NCBI GenBank assembly: GCA_021234155.1
Contig: JAJEKV010000057.1
Span: 4,929,821 to 4,993,820 of the forward strand
Reading direction: 5' to 3'
From: Isoetes taiwanensis
Lineage: Eukaryota; Streptophyta; Lycopodiopsida; Isoetales; Isoetaceae
DNA length: 64,000 bases
Under the pieces are notes generated by a model that was given only the letters and a program-made list of their open reading frames with translations, did no database searches and was not told the origin of the DNA. The translations under genes were made by a program, and so were the position numbers. This document shows positions 31,480-44,450 of this stretch, piece by piece; position 1 is the first letter of the stretch; the number at the start of each line of letters is the position of its first letter.

Positions 31480-33130
31480 GACCATGAAAATCCCCCTTTT
31501 CTTGGAATGGAAATGATTTTAATAAACGAGGTATTTTGGCCACAATCCCCCACTTTGTGATTTTGTAGGTTAATATCTCTTATTTTTTATTTTTTTTATA
31601 TACCCCATTGCCATATGGAATGTTCGTACTCTATTTCTCACAACTAATGTCCTTTCTAGCAACAATCCCCCGTTTTTTATTTTGTTGATTAATATCCTCC
31701 TACTTGAGAATTTCTTCATTTGTACCCCCATTTCCATTCCTACCTCAATTCTTGCAACCAATGTTGATACTTTTCTAGCAAATGTCTCCCTTTGGGATTT
31801 TGTAGTTTAATATACTCTTGTTTGAATATTTCTTCATTTGTACCCCATTTTCATTTGCAATGTTCCTTTTATACCCCTTTCTGGCAATAATCCCCCTTTT
31901 GTGATTCTATGAATTAATATCCAATTGTTGATTTTCTTTTTTCTTAATTGTACCCTCTTTCTATATACAATGTGTTCATACGCGTTTCTGCAACCCTGAA
32001 AATCCCCCTTTTCTTGGAATTGAAATGATTTTAATAAACGGGATATTTTGTCCACGATCCCCTCTTTGTGATTTTGTAGATCAATGTTTCTTAATGGAAT
32101 GTTCATACTCTATTTCTCACAACTAATGTTCATACCCCTTTGTAGCAACAACATGGAAATGGAGTCGCGATTTTCATCGGAGGCTTCATTACATGCTCCC
32201 CGGACAATAAAAGATCTGCTGTTGGAAACCATACCTCTGCCCTTGAAGCGTGAGAAAGCAAAAAAAAGGGGTTGCATTACTAAGTAGCTTGTTTTCTAAA
32301 CTTGCAAGCGCTTAGGCTATCAGATCTGCTTCTGGCAGACCTATGCAAGCATGCATGGCATCCAAAAACCAGTCAGAGACCTTGGGAAGCCGAAACAGAT
32401 TGCCATCCGGATGCAAAAACAAGGGTAAGCAAGGGCAAAAACAGGGGATCGCAGTGGCAAAAACATGGCAAAAACAACGGCTTCCTCAATATCCATCATC
32501 ACCAGATATCGCCATAGTTCAAATCAAATGGGGCCATAAGTAATTCAACCTACACAAAAATTGCCAGATAGTGCCATAGCTCGATCTCCACAAACACTGC
32601 TCTCCTTTTCCATGTTGTGGGGGAATGTTCATTGGTCGCACATTCCGGTGTGGCCGGTGACCCGTTCCCAGCTCCACCAGTCACGAGGCTCCACCAGTCT
32701 ACCGGAATGTGCTCCCAATGAGCATGCCCCTATACAATCCCGTGTTTGTGATTTTGTAGATTAATATCCTCTTGCTTGAGAATTCATCTATATCCCCATT
32801 TCCATTCCTACCCCATTTCTTGCAACCAATGTTGATACCCTTTTCTAGCAACAGTCTTCCTTTCTATTCTATTCTATTCTTTGGGATTTTGTAGTTTAAT
32901 ATCCTCTTACTTGAATATTTCCTCATTTGGACCCCATTTCCATTTTCAATGTTCATATCCCTTTTCTCGCAACCAACGTTCATACCCCTTTCTGGCGATA
33001 ATCCCCCCTTTGTGATTTTGTGAATTAATATCCAATTGTTATTTTTTTTTTCTAATGTATGCTCTTTCCATATACGATGTGTTCATACCCGTTTCTGCAA
33101 CAAATCCCCCCTTTGTATTCTGTGTTTCTA
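31480..33130. repeat. Degenerate tandem array of about 100-base units, interrupted
   Basis: Units share CCCCCTTTTGTGATTTTGTAG-type, TTAATATCCTC, TTCTTCATTTGTACCCC and TTCATACCCCTTTCTAGCAA blocks. Copies run from 31480 to 32130 and from 32730 to 33130. The intervening 32140-32725 is unrelated and includes an inverted repeat (TTCATTGGTCGCACATTCCG near 32629 against CGGAATGTGCTCCCAATGA near 32703). Confidence 0.7.
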
Positions 33131-35968
33131 TGAACTTAGAAAGTTGCACCTAAGAGGTAGTTTTTCTCCAATTTCTGATATCCTACTCTGAAATGGCTCA
33201 ACATTTTGCTTTAACACGGTTTCCAACAATCTATTAACCTAACATACTTGGATATTGACATGCTTTTGGGACCCAACATTCTATTGTGCAACCTAACATA
33301 CTTGGATAGTGACATGCTTTTGGGGCATGCACTTGGAAATGGATGGAGTGTTTTTTTTTTACAAGAAATTTATCGCGGCAGCTGCAAAAGAAGTTTTGTG
33401 TTAAGTCGAATAGATCTCAATTCTGGACATCCTTGAGATGCGACAATAGAGATGTATGTTGATTGCAGTTCACATACTGTGAGGCAAGTCAAGTCATGCC
33501 TGTTCGACCCCATATTCTTTGCAAGGACGGTCTAGAGTGCCCAACATAGAATATTCCCCATAAACTACTGCAATCTGATGGCCTTGAAAAATTTTAGAAC
33601 ACGCCAAATGATAATACACTCCACAAATAATGGAATATTACAAACTGCCTTGAGACAAATAGAAAGTAGATTTCAAAGTTAGTTACAGTTTGTGTACATT
33701 CTCATATACAACTATCGTCCCGAGATTTTGTTTGTACATGACCACTTATACCGACAAATTAAAGGTCTCTACTTTTTCCAATCATTCAGATTATTTGTAC
33801 ATAGAGGATTATGATTCTGATAATTTTGTTGATCCATCTTAGTTTTTTTATGGTGCTTTAGTGGGCAAGGTGTTGTATTAGAAAAGAGAGGAGGGTTTTG
33901 TGCGACTTGGTGCTACTTTGTGAATGCATCAAATTACACACCAGTTATGACTTTACTGTTGGCCAATAGAATAACCTACAGCTTGTGACCTGAAAGGCTA
34001 TAATAATGATGCATAAAGGAATCGTGGTTCTTTGGAAACCTCGCTATCTCCTTGTGTTATCTATTTTTATTTGGAAAAGTAGATAACACCTTGTGAAGGG
34101 ATTGTTCGTAATAGAATCTCCCAAGGCATATCCTTTCATCCAGTCAAAATATAAGCATCCAAATACATGCTTCTTGTTGTGCTTGCGAATTATTTAGCTG
34201 CTTTGACACGCAAAGGTGCACTTTGATCTTTTAAAAGATAAGCAATTGCAGCACCGCTCCAAGGGTATGTAAATCTGCAATAGAGCAACGACCTCACTAG
34301 TGAAGACATGCACTAGTGAAAAGATTGGACCAAGCTATTGTACTATTTAGAGGCAAGGTAACAATGCAAAGATGGAGCATTGCAGGTTAAACTGCAATAT
34401 CAAGGCAACACTGCAAAACAAATGAACATAGAGATTACGCAACTCCTTTAATGCAATTAACCAGCTAAGAATCCATTATCTTTTGTAACTATAGCCAGAT
34501 TTGTTCCAACAACTAACACCATGCAAAACCAAAGGCTCTTTTTTCATAGATAAGAATCGATCCTTACAGCACGAGTCCGCCGCCGAGCCTGGCGGCACCG
34601 CCGGGGCCTTTACAGGCCGTAAAATTTTTAAAACAAATTTTATATAATACGTAGAGCTCATACAATAGGTCCATTGAATCATATAAAAGAAAATATATAA
34701 AAATACAAAAAAAAAAAAAAAATCCTTGTTATTATGCATGAACTTGCACTTTGATTGCTATTTAATGGCAAATAGTAATGGGTGCCCGGCATTGCCGGGC
34801 ATAAATACAGTTCCATTGTAAAAATTAAATTTAATTCCTTGCATTTGTAGATGATATTGCCTCTTGTTGCATTTGGATAATTACTTATTTCTTCTTCTAA
34901 GTGTCCTCTGGGTTCCTATTTTATAAATATAAGGGTAGATACTAAAATGATATTGTCCAATAGATGCATTAACTTTGGGGCATTGAAGACCTTGACTATG
35001 CAGTCAAATTATTAAATTTGAATACCCATGTCTTGTTATATTGTACATGCACCATGATGGCTATTCCATGTCTTGTTAAAATGTACATGCACCATGATGG
35101 TCATGTTAGATGTGGTTGTTCATATAAACCCATGGGTGGAAATTGTACACCAATGTATTGGACCCGAGAGTATGCTTTCATGCCTAGTTAAGATGAAATG
35201 TCTAGATGAAGACTTTTGCCTTGTAACGTCGTGTATTGACCAAGATTCTTTCATTATTACTTTTATGTGGTACTTGTAGAAGGGAATACCCTAAATTTAG
35301 AGCTGGATTGAAAAGGAAGTTTTGCTTGTCTTTCATAGATTTTAGGGCAGTTGTTGTTAGGGTTGTTGCATCACGTCCAAAGTTACATGAATCATGCAAC
35401 ACCCTAAGAACACATCATCATTGAAGAGCACATGCTATAGTTATAATAAGTTTGAATTAAGAGTGTTATTTTAGGCATGATTAGGCTTTTGTTGCTATAC
35501 AAACAAAATGGATAAGGTTGTCTAGTTAATATGGGGATATTATGTGATCAGTTTATCTATGAACCTAAAGCATGATGAACTAAAGGAAGCATGGATGGAA
35601 CCGATGAATGTAGTTGTGATAAATGTCTAAGATTAACAGGTGATCAATGAGGTAGCGCAAATGGAGAGATTTAGGGTATACGACGTCGTAATCTCTTATT
35701 TTTTCATAAATTCTCTAAAGAATGTTATCTGGTATTATATCTTTATGCAAGTAATATTATAGCGTCACGTTCAAGTTTTATTCCCTACCATTGATCTGGC
35801 GGATATTCTCGGTATTGTGCCAGATCAAGGACCATTGAGAAACATGCATGCCAACATCAATGGTGCGTAACAAAGCGAAAAAAAGGGGGAAAAAAAAAAC
35901 AAAGCAATGGTGGGCATACTCTCGCAACGGAATGGTCAGCATTGCGGCCCTATAATTTCGACACGCAT
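33131..35968. other. Spacer with minor duplications
   Basis: A segment around CCTAACATACTTGGATA and GACATGCTTTTGGG is duplicated in tandem at about 33232-33326. A GTACATGCACCATGATGG segment is repeated at 35042 and 35081. TGCCCGGCATTGCCGGGCA near 34782 is a small palindrome. No gene seen. Confidence 0.4.
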
Positions 35969-35969
35969 A

Positions 35970-36043
35970 AAAAAAAAAGAAACCAAGCAACCCTGGGCTG
36001 GAGGATTCGAACCTCCAGGCCTCAACGGCCTCACCAGAGCCCA
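35970..36043 (-). ncRNA. tRNA-like Pol III unit lacking a D arm
   Basis: Read on the minus strand from 36043: an A-box-like start (GGGCTCTGGTGAGG), a 5-bp hairpin (AGGCC-loop-GGCCT, 36017-36031), a perfect B box GGTTCGAATCC (36003-36013) inside a 7-bp T-arm (CTGGAGG/CCTCCAG) and a closing stem TGGGCT/AGCCCA, followed by a ten-base T run (Pol III terminator) at 35978-35969. A canonical tRNA needs a separate D arm and more length. It could be a shrunken tRNA gene, a SINE head or a new small RNA. Confidence 0.55.
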
Positions 36044-39000
36044 TTTTTATGATTATCATCCGTTTAACACATTCTCCCATGGCCCCATCGAGAATCAAAC
36101 CTTAAACCCATCAAGTATTTGCCACAAACTCCTCGGATTGTAGCGCAGGAAAATGACAGGCTACAGCAGACGCCGAAGACCAATCATCTAGAGCGCCAGA
36201 ACTCCATAGCTAACAGCCCCAGAACGGCAAGAAAAAACCCTGTTCTGTTAAAACGTAAAAGAAATCGACTATTTTTTGTTGCCCTGAGGTTCTTATGTGC
36301 CATATTGGGTCTCAAAACGGATCGATTCACTTGGTCATCTGTCCTATGCCTCTAGTGCTCATCTACCCTGTTGTTCTCAGACAACATGGCAAATCTTCGA
36401 ACAGGGGCAGCTATGGAGTGCCGGAATGACTCCGCTACCGTTAAAGCCAGTGTATTCATATCTACATTTATTTGTGCAACCTCTGGGAAGGCATGTGACA
36501 TCTCCATGCATGACTACATTCACTAAATGCACTAATTGTCCAATTAAAATTTAATTGCTTCACAATTAGCATGTTGTGCAACGACATCAAAATTGCAACA
36601 CAACAAAACATGGCAGAAATACATGTGCTTTCAGTTAAAATCTAAGCACAGAGCATAACTTTCATAATGGTGACCATGAAAGAAGGTCTCATTGTGTATT
36701 AAATTGTATCAACAAATGTCTTAGTTCTTTGACAATTTGCAATTTTGTCTTGAATTTGAGTTGCATGATAATATTCCTTTTTATATATTATTCTTCAAAT
36801 CATGCCTGATGAATGAGCAGAGTAAGAAGCAGCAGAAACTTGTAGATCCAGGCGGCTTTTGAGAGACAAAAACAAACTGCAACTGCTGGAGACCGCCTTG
36901 AAGAAGCTGGAGACATAAATCATCCACTTTCACAATTTGGGGGTAATGTGACAATACTATGTTTGAATATCAAGTTAATGTCAAAAGCAAATAGAAAACG
37001 GAGGCATATACCATACCCTGATTCGCGGACTCACATTTTTACTGCCAAAGTAGCTATGTTTGGGTAATATGTCCTACCAGAAGGTGGAAACTGACAATTG
37101 AGTAATAAGTAATTTCACCATTTTATTAGTCAGAATCTGACGGAATTTCGTGCAAAAAGTTAGATTCAAAGCTCATTAAGCATTGCAAAGAGAGCGAAGG
37201 ATATTCGCAACAACAGTTATTAGGCAGAAGATATTGTGATTAAAGGTCAGTGATTATCCACTATTATATACCTTAAATATTGTTCTCCTGTTGCTGAAAT
37301 GTTATTCTCCTCTGTAATTTGTCACGAAGAGCTCATGAGAATAAAATCTAAGGAGATTCAGCAAACTAGAACCATGGCTGCATAATTCAAATATATGGAA
37401 TGGTAATGTTGTATAGCTTCTGTAGTTTAACCTAAATACATAAAGAACAAAAAACACCTAGATATCTCATTTTTCTCGCTTTTTCATGGAGAAAGCCTTC
37501 AGAACATGCAGGCTTTTGTTACAATTAAATGCAATCAGAACATGGAGGCTCCTGTTAGAATTAAATGCAATCAGAACATGGAGGTTCTTGTTAGAATTAA
37601 TGCAATCAGATCCTGTGTCCGATATAGGAACTTGCAGATGCATAAATATGCATAGTTATTGTCCCGGATTCAACACCAAAGCTAATCATTCAGTAGAGCT
37701 TCTAATATGAGTCCATGATGCAAATTAGATTGCAAATAACACAACATCATGAGTTTTGTATGCAAAATAACACAACATGGCCATGAAGCATGCCATTCAA
37801 GGAAGAACTCATAGCATCCTAGAATTCTTAGGCTTGGTTGCCTTACTGTTTAAAACCATCAACTGAAGGGAAAAATGGTAGCCTTGAGCATGCTGGCATA
37901 TTTGGAGAAGTCCAGAAAATTATCGCAGCATGCATCCAGCCACAATCCTCCGTGTTCAAGCAATCTTGTTCCTGTGAAATGTTACTAAAAATTTTCCGTT
38001 TCGAAATTAATGGACAACTGTAGTAATTTTCACTTAATAACAATGATAAGTACCTTTAACATGTCTGGTATTTGCAGCATGGCGTGTCAAAAATAGTCAA
38101 GTGGTGGTCTAAAACTTTCAAAAGACAATGGAGCTCAAAATGAACGCCAGCTATATGTTTTGGATGGGTCATGATGTAAGCAAGCTTTGGATGGTATCCT
38201 CCATAACTATGGTATAATCCATAACATCATGCAGGGTCTTCAACTAATGGCAGGCAGCTAAATCTATAGAAGCCAAGTATACATTAGGATAAACATCAAT
38301 TTAGAATACGATAAATGAATAGCATGCGCCTTTCAGAAAGAAATTCAATGATGCCCGCAAAAGGACGAAGTTCCAAACACTGAAATAACACTGGGGTTAG
38401 ATAGCTCCAAATAATATTTAAGGTTGAAAAACTAGTCACAATAATTGGTTTGTAAAATGCAGCATTGTATTGGCCCCATTTGAAATTCATATAAGGAGCC
38501 TCTTCCTTAAGATATGTAAAAAGCAGAACTATGGCAAGCAAAATGCATACATCACCCTTCTGCTACTAACTTGCTTTTGGGCTCTGGGATTCCTAGCAGA
38601 GGAAGTAAAGAAGATTGCCAATAAAAAGAGCACAGTAGCCATACTTCTCCATGCTCTGAAAATAAGTCACAGTCTCAAACCGATATTCCCTGCATTTCTA
38701 TAGCATTTGGTGGTGTCTAATTTAAAAGAGACAATGCAAAACAAACTTGCAACAAAGGCATTTATCATTTGAACAAAAGTTTGCTTTTAAACAACTGCAC
38801 ATTCAAATGGATAGGCGGAGCAAATTCGAGCTGAATTATATAATGTTGTACTACAATCCTCATCCTTCTAATTTAGGAGAATTTTTAACTCCACAAAATT
38901 AGGGCAATTATTTACCTAAGAGTAGCAGGATTTAGAATCCATATAATAGAGCCTTTGCAAATGCAGTCAAGGAGCTCGTGTCCCTATAACATGCAAAGTA

Positions 39001-39105
39001 TCAAAGGCAGTTGAAAGGGCAACTACGGTAACCACAATAAAACACTTGTTAAAGACTCATACAGATACATTACAACCATGGTATGCATGTTCATCTATTG
39101 TTGTT
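36044..39105. other. Spacer with a three-copy repeat
   Basis: A 37-base unit (CAGAACATG(C/G)AGG, then TTGTTA(C/G)AATTAA) occurs three times at about 37500-37610. No gene recognised in the rest. Confidence 0.4.
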
Positions 39106-39915
39106 TTCTAAACGAGATGCACCCTGGACTACTTCAGTCGTCGGATTTGTCGATCCTACGACCCAGAACATACGTTGGCACCTGTTAGCACCTCTCATTT
39201 CGCTTATAGTCATTTATGATTGGAGGCACCTTTGATTTTGAAATATAAATACGATTTCGCGTAAGGTTTTGAGCGAATATCGAACCTCTGTATGACTTTG
39301 CCTAAGATTTTAGAATATGAAATACGGGGGCTCAAATCTCTACCAAAATAACTCAATGTCCTAATATGACTACTTTAACCAATATACCCAGTGAGCTAAT
39401 GTGATTATTTTATATCTTGAATCTATGTTTCTTTTTTTATAACAACCTATTCAATTGTTTTAGGGAATTGTTATTTTTTACATCCATATCAAATCCCCCT
39501 GGAACCCCCTATTATTTTGCTACATATTCTAGACGAGATGCACCCTGGACTACCACAGTCGTCGGATTTGTCGATCCTACGACCCAGAACATATGTTGGC
39601 GCCTGTTAGCACCTATGATTTTGAAATATAGATACGATTTCGCCTACGGTTTTGAGCGAATATCGGCTTTGCCTAAGATTTTAGAATATGAAATAGGGGG
39701 CTCGAACCTCTACCAAAATAACTCAATGTCCTAATATGACTACTTTAACCAATATACCCAGTGAGCTCATGTGATTATTTTTTATCTTGAATCTATGTTT
39801 TTTTTTATGACAACCCATTCAATTGTTTTAGGGATATATTGTCTATGGTTTCAGGAATTGTTATTTTTTACATCCATATCAAATCCCCCTGAAACCCCCT
39901 GTTATTTTGCTACAA
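39106..39915 (+). repeat. Tandem duplication of about 0.4 kb
   Basis: Copy 1 (39106-39527) and copy 2 (39528-39915) both run from GACGAGATGCACCCTGGACT to CCCCCTATTATTTTGCTACA or close variants. Copy 2 lacks about 55 bases near GCACCTCTCATTTCGC and has a short extra GGGATATATTGTCTATGG segment. Neither copy encodes anything recognisable. Confidence 0.85.
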
Positions 39916-41496
39916 TATTAGACATTTGAAAAAAGGAAGTATACATGTGTCATCCATTTCTATCAACAAACTTTGGTCCAAACCACACCAAGGAAGCCTA
40001 TTTCTTTGCTTGTAGTCTGTTTGAAATCTAACAAGAGCTATTAAAGCAATCCTTGCTCCAAATGTTTTGTTTTGCATATGTGTTACAAAAAGAAGATAGT
40101 GGAGCATTTGCATCCCCTTCATTATCAAGAACAGAATTAAAATCCTTGTTCCTTATCATAACGAAGTTATAAGATATGGATAAACAAAATAAAACCTTAG
40201 CATCAGATAAAAGCCATGTGAAATAAGTCCTTACAGAGTGCCCTCAAAATTGTGGCAATGGGAAAAACGACTTGTCATGGATCATCAACAATTCATTAAC
40301 AAAGAGATGAAGAACTAAAGAAACACAACATTAGAAATAGGAAACAAACTTCCATATGTTGAGGGTTGGAGAGTCCATATTCTCTACATAACAGCTTGTT
40401 GTTTTTGCCTTGATCAATCAAATTCCTGACCCTTTTTCTCAGAAGATAGTAGCATGTAGAGATGCCCATAACTTGAAAACAAATTATCAGCCCATCTTAC
40501 CTATTAAAATTATTTTAAAGAGTTTCAAAGGCACTCACCTGTGTGATCTAGGTTGTAGATCTCGCAGAAGAGCAGGAGACGAACACTCCACCAACACCAA
40601 CATGGTTCTTGCCATGCAGATAGAGACACAATTCTGAGGCTACTGCATCCAGGCCGACCAGATCCAACTGCAATAAATTTATGCAGGTCACCAAAACTCT
40701 GTTTCCATGCAGCTCAAGGATATGGCTTATCACCATCTAAACAAAATGGCTTCATCATCTTCTGGATCTTCAATGATGCAAATCAATTTCAAATGACGAC
40801 ATAAAATATTAAGAGCAGCATTAGACGAAAACCCTCAACTGACAACCCAAAACCCTATATCTAGTCTTCAAATCCAACCCTGCAAGGTATAATCTCAAGA
40901 CTGTAGATCGTAAGTCTAGAGCAAATCGTTTTGGAGGCAAATGCATGGCTGCATGCGGAGCTGTACTCCCCTCTCGATCGGATAAGGTGGAGCAAAGCCA
41001 AAAGACGGAAGAAGAATTCGGACAGAAGAAGAATTCGGCATAGATAAAAACCTAGAATTAAAAAATCTTACGAAAAGCCACAAACTGATTTTTGGAATAC
41101 CTATAAATTTTTCCGGCAGCTAAAAGCTTGTAGATCTTAGAAAACTAACCTGGGAAAAAAATCCAAAAAGTTTTCGGAATGCTGGGAAAAGCAAATTTAA
41201 AAAATAGATATATGCCTTCAAAGTGCTTTATTTGTTTCTATTATCAGCAATTGAATATCTTTCAATTTTATTTAGCACTTGCGAGACATTTAGGTTCTGC
41301 ATGTCTTGATTACATAATATAATATAACAGCGCTGGTTCTGATAAATTAGTTTCTTTTTGACCTATTTACAACTAGAGACGCATGGGAGAGAACTTCAAA
41401 TCCGAACACTTTGTAACTCCGAAAAACTAATCACAAATTTCAAATGTACAAAATAAGCCAGAAAGCTATACAAATTAGCAAGATATAATCCTAAGA
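39916..41496. other. Spacer, nothing recognised
   Basis: AT-rich DNA without a supported gene. The missing C-terminal exon of the GALS-like pseudogene should lie here on the minus strand, but I cannot find its motifs. Confidence 0.4.
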
Positions 41497-41639
41497 TTAT
41501 TCCCATTGGCTGCGAATAAAGGCATTTGTAAAAGAGTTAGAATTGGAACAAAAGAATGTAGCATTATAACATAATCCACGATGTTCATGACATATTATGC
41601 CATGAACATCTTGGAAATATATAGAATCTGCGACATTAC

Positions 41640-42316
41640 CTTGATGATGCAGTTTGTTTTCATCTTCTTTCAAGCATATGTTGCTAGCCATAGGAGCCTG
41701 CTCAAACATAACTTGAGTATAATTCTCATACTCAGCAAGGACATTCTCCAGTGTCAAAGAAAAATACTCATCAACATCAAAGAAAAATGTCCAGTTTGCC
41801 ATGAACTTGTATTTCATGCAGTCATTAACAATCAAAAGCTGGTTGTAATAATAACCATCATATTTCTCTTGTTCTCTAAAGTTCTGTACTGTAACTCTCC
41901 CAACCTTAACCCAAGGATCTAAAACTTTTTGAACATCTGGATGAATGACTCCTGCATCATGGAACACAAAATGTGTTCTGGGACCAAAGAATTTAGCATG
42001 GTAAGCTATCCATTCTCTCATTCTTTGAGGGCTCATATCACCATACAATGAGGATCCACAATAAAGATAGTCATAAGGATATGGAGGCTGGAAATCTTCA
42101 GCCTTATAATCTCCAGCCTTTTCTTCAAGGGCAAGAAAAGTAGCAGGCATTTCAATACCTACTCTATTACCCTGTGTAGCATGAAGAATAAGTTTCCCCC
42201 CAAGAGCATCAGTGCCTATTTCTTGCTCAAATTTACAGCTTAAGACCTCAACAATATATATTCAGCCAAATCCTCAGTCTGGAAGGTATTTTGTAGCCTC
42301 AATTCTGGTGATGTTG
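41640..42316 (-). pseudogene. GALS-like galactan beta-1,4-galactosyltransferase (GT92) fragment, two nonsense codons
   Basis: Minus strand. Its normal relatives (GALS1-3, GT92/DUF23) are Golgi enzymes that elongate beta-1,4-galactan side chains of pectin. Visible family blocks: LPD-stop-GFG-stop-IYIVEV, GGKLILHA (42190), YDYLYCGSSLYG, MREWIAYHAKFFG, HFVFHDAG, GRVTVQNFREQEKYDGYYYN and NWTFFFDVDEY (catalytic DxD-type site, near 41775). Two TGA codons at 42276-42274 and 42264-42262 stand where relatives have Trp and Arg, each explained by one transition (TGG to TGA, CGA to TGA). A CAAG|GTAATG donor site ends the exon at 41640, and a possible acceptor lies at 42317-42320. The C-terminal third and N-terminal membrane part are not found. 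An open frame from ATG 42150 would give only a truncated domain. Confidence 0.85.
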
Positions 42317-43899
42317 AAGGTTGGATACCTTATATGAGAAAGTATGTAAAATTACAGATGTCTCGCTGATCCCAAAGATTAGAATCCATCTGATAAACCA
42401 ACCGTTCACTGTATAAAGTGACAGCATGTCATGGGATATAGTCATGTTCTTTTAAATTCTTAGAGGTTTCCTTTTCTATAGTTAAAGCTTAAACCCTTTG
42501 AATCCTCTGCCTAAGAATAAGGGGCACTAACCAATGACTCAAAGAATTCAAACATAACCTTGCAACTGGTCTAGAAGCAGAACAAAAGCTATGGCGGTGA
42601 AGACGGACTTCGAAGCTATTAAGATTTATAGAAAATACATGAATGGGAAATTAAAACTGAGGCAGCGACGACCCGTTTCCAACAGCTCAAATCTTTGCAA
42701 TCCGTTTACAAATATCTTTGCTTTTGCTTGCCTGGAGCTGAAATGCTAAAATGATGTTGTTGCTGGAGTACTGACCTGAATGAATAACAGTGGGCTGTCG
42801 GCAGTCCAAGTAATCGTTGCCCTAAAATTGTCAGTTTGGATTAGGCCATCTGTGAATGAAGATGGATTAAATTGCCCCAAATCGTCGATGGAAGCATCTA
42901 TGATAGCTAACCGCTTCAAACCTAAAAAATATTGATACAAAGATGGTGCAGACTAGCCTTCAGGCTCAAATTTGAATAAGAAATAACTCGCAAGAATAAA
43001 AATTGACAAAAATACAAAATCCGATTCTGTTGGGTGTGCACAGCGGCCAAGTTTCAGCCAGAACTTTTCCCACAAATCTGCCATGCCGTTTTGACAAAGG
43101 GCCATCCCGTTTTGATGAAGGGAGATGTGCCCAGACGATTCCAGAAGAGTCGGGTAGCTTAAAGAACCGATGCCGTTGCTGTTGCAGGCGATGGCGATGA
43201 TGATGGCAGCGATCCCAGTCCAGGTGCTTTTTTTTTTCTATTTTTTTTCTTTGGCTTTTTTCTTTCCCTATTTTTTTCTTCCAAAACAACGTGGCGAATT
43301 TAGGAGCAAGCATCAACTCCGAATATGCTTAAAGCATCTTGCCCTTGAGATTTATACATGTTAAGAAAAAACATTGGTTTCCAAAATAAAGTTCTATTAC
43401 GTTTGCAAATGCTTTTTACAAATTTTTGGTTGGGAAAAAAATAAGAATCTTATAAGAGGTTCTTTTTTACCTAACTATTGTATGTAATATCTAGGTCAAT
43501 AAAAATAGATAAAGAAGAGAAACGCTATAGGGAGAATGTCAAAATTGTTTCCGCGCTCATAACGTGAGCTACAGGGGTCAGGTTCAAATGATCTTGGAAT
43601 TGTTGGAAAGCTTATTGACATATAATTTGACATAGATCTATCAAGATAGATACCTGCTTTTTGTACTTTTTGATCCGGATACCTTTATGCAAAGTGCAAA
43701 TTTGATGGTAATATTATCACAAGGCAATGAAAACTACCTTGTGAACTAAGAAACCATACGAAAAAAAAATAATAAAATAAAATAAAAATGAATAATCATC
43801 ATCTAGCATTGAAAAACCAAACTACAAACCCTACCTGATATAATAACCCGCTCCAGTCCGGCTGAAGCCCCTCTGAGCTCAGCTCCAGTTGCACAAATC
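42317..43899. other. Spacer, nothing recognised
   Basis: Spacer with A- and T-rich runs around 43220-43290 and 43760-43790. It could hold upstream exons of the GALS-like pseudogene, but none is recognisable. Confidence 0.35.
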
Positions 43900-44346
43900 T
43901 TGCATCCCCTTCAATACTTGGATCAAGTGATGTTGATGAATGCAGAGCGCAGGGCCATTTTACATCTGAGCTCTGAGGCCCTTGACATCACACGGAGGCT
44001 GGCCGTATTATCTGACCACTTCAATAATGATGTTCATGCATTGATTTGTTGGCTTTTTTTGCATCTTTTATTTCTGACCATTGATCTCTGGAATATTCCG
44101 TGTTCTATGCCACATCAAAGGCCTCGAATCTCGCAATCGCCAGCTTGAGATTCAGAATCAGGAGCTTCATTTCTTAGTAGCCAGCCTCTATGCCCGCATA
44201 CCTCAACACGAACCACTACCGCAGGCGGCATACAACGCAATGCCTCAACCAATGGAGCAGGACCAGGAGCAGGAGGTAGAGGTGGAGTTGGAGCCTGGGT
44301 TTTACCTGAAGAATTTACTACGCCCTAGAATGGAAATGGGAGCTTG
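43900..44346 (+). pseudogene. Coiled-coil protein fragment interrupted by the 78-bp repeat
   Basis: Two coding-like parts surround the 78-bp repeat (44046-44123). The first encodes ...LDQVMLMNAERRAILHLSSE and RRLAVLSDHFNNDVHALI. The second encodes ESRNRQLEIQNQELHFLVAS, a clear heptad pattern, then a Pro/Gln-rich and acidic tail ending at 44345. The parts read well as one protein only if the 78 bases are ignored. The following region has AATCAATACAA, a plausible poly(A) context. No family assigned. Confidence 0.45.
44046..44123 (+). repeat. 78-bp sequence identical to 15594-15671
   Basis: Sits between two coiled-coil coding segments. No target duplication flanks it, and its ends are not inverted repeats. 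Gene conversion, capture of a shared exon or a very short insertion are all possible. Confidence 0.85.
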
Positions 44347-44450
44347 AAACAGTAGACTGGGCTTGAAACAGTCTGGGATTTTGTATGTCTAATTTATCCA
44401 GATTATAATTGTAAAATTTTGCCAATCAATACAACAAATTTTGTCTACTT

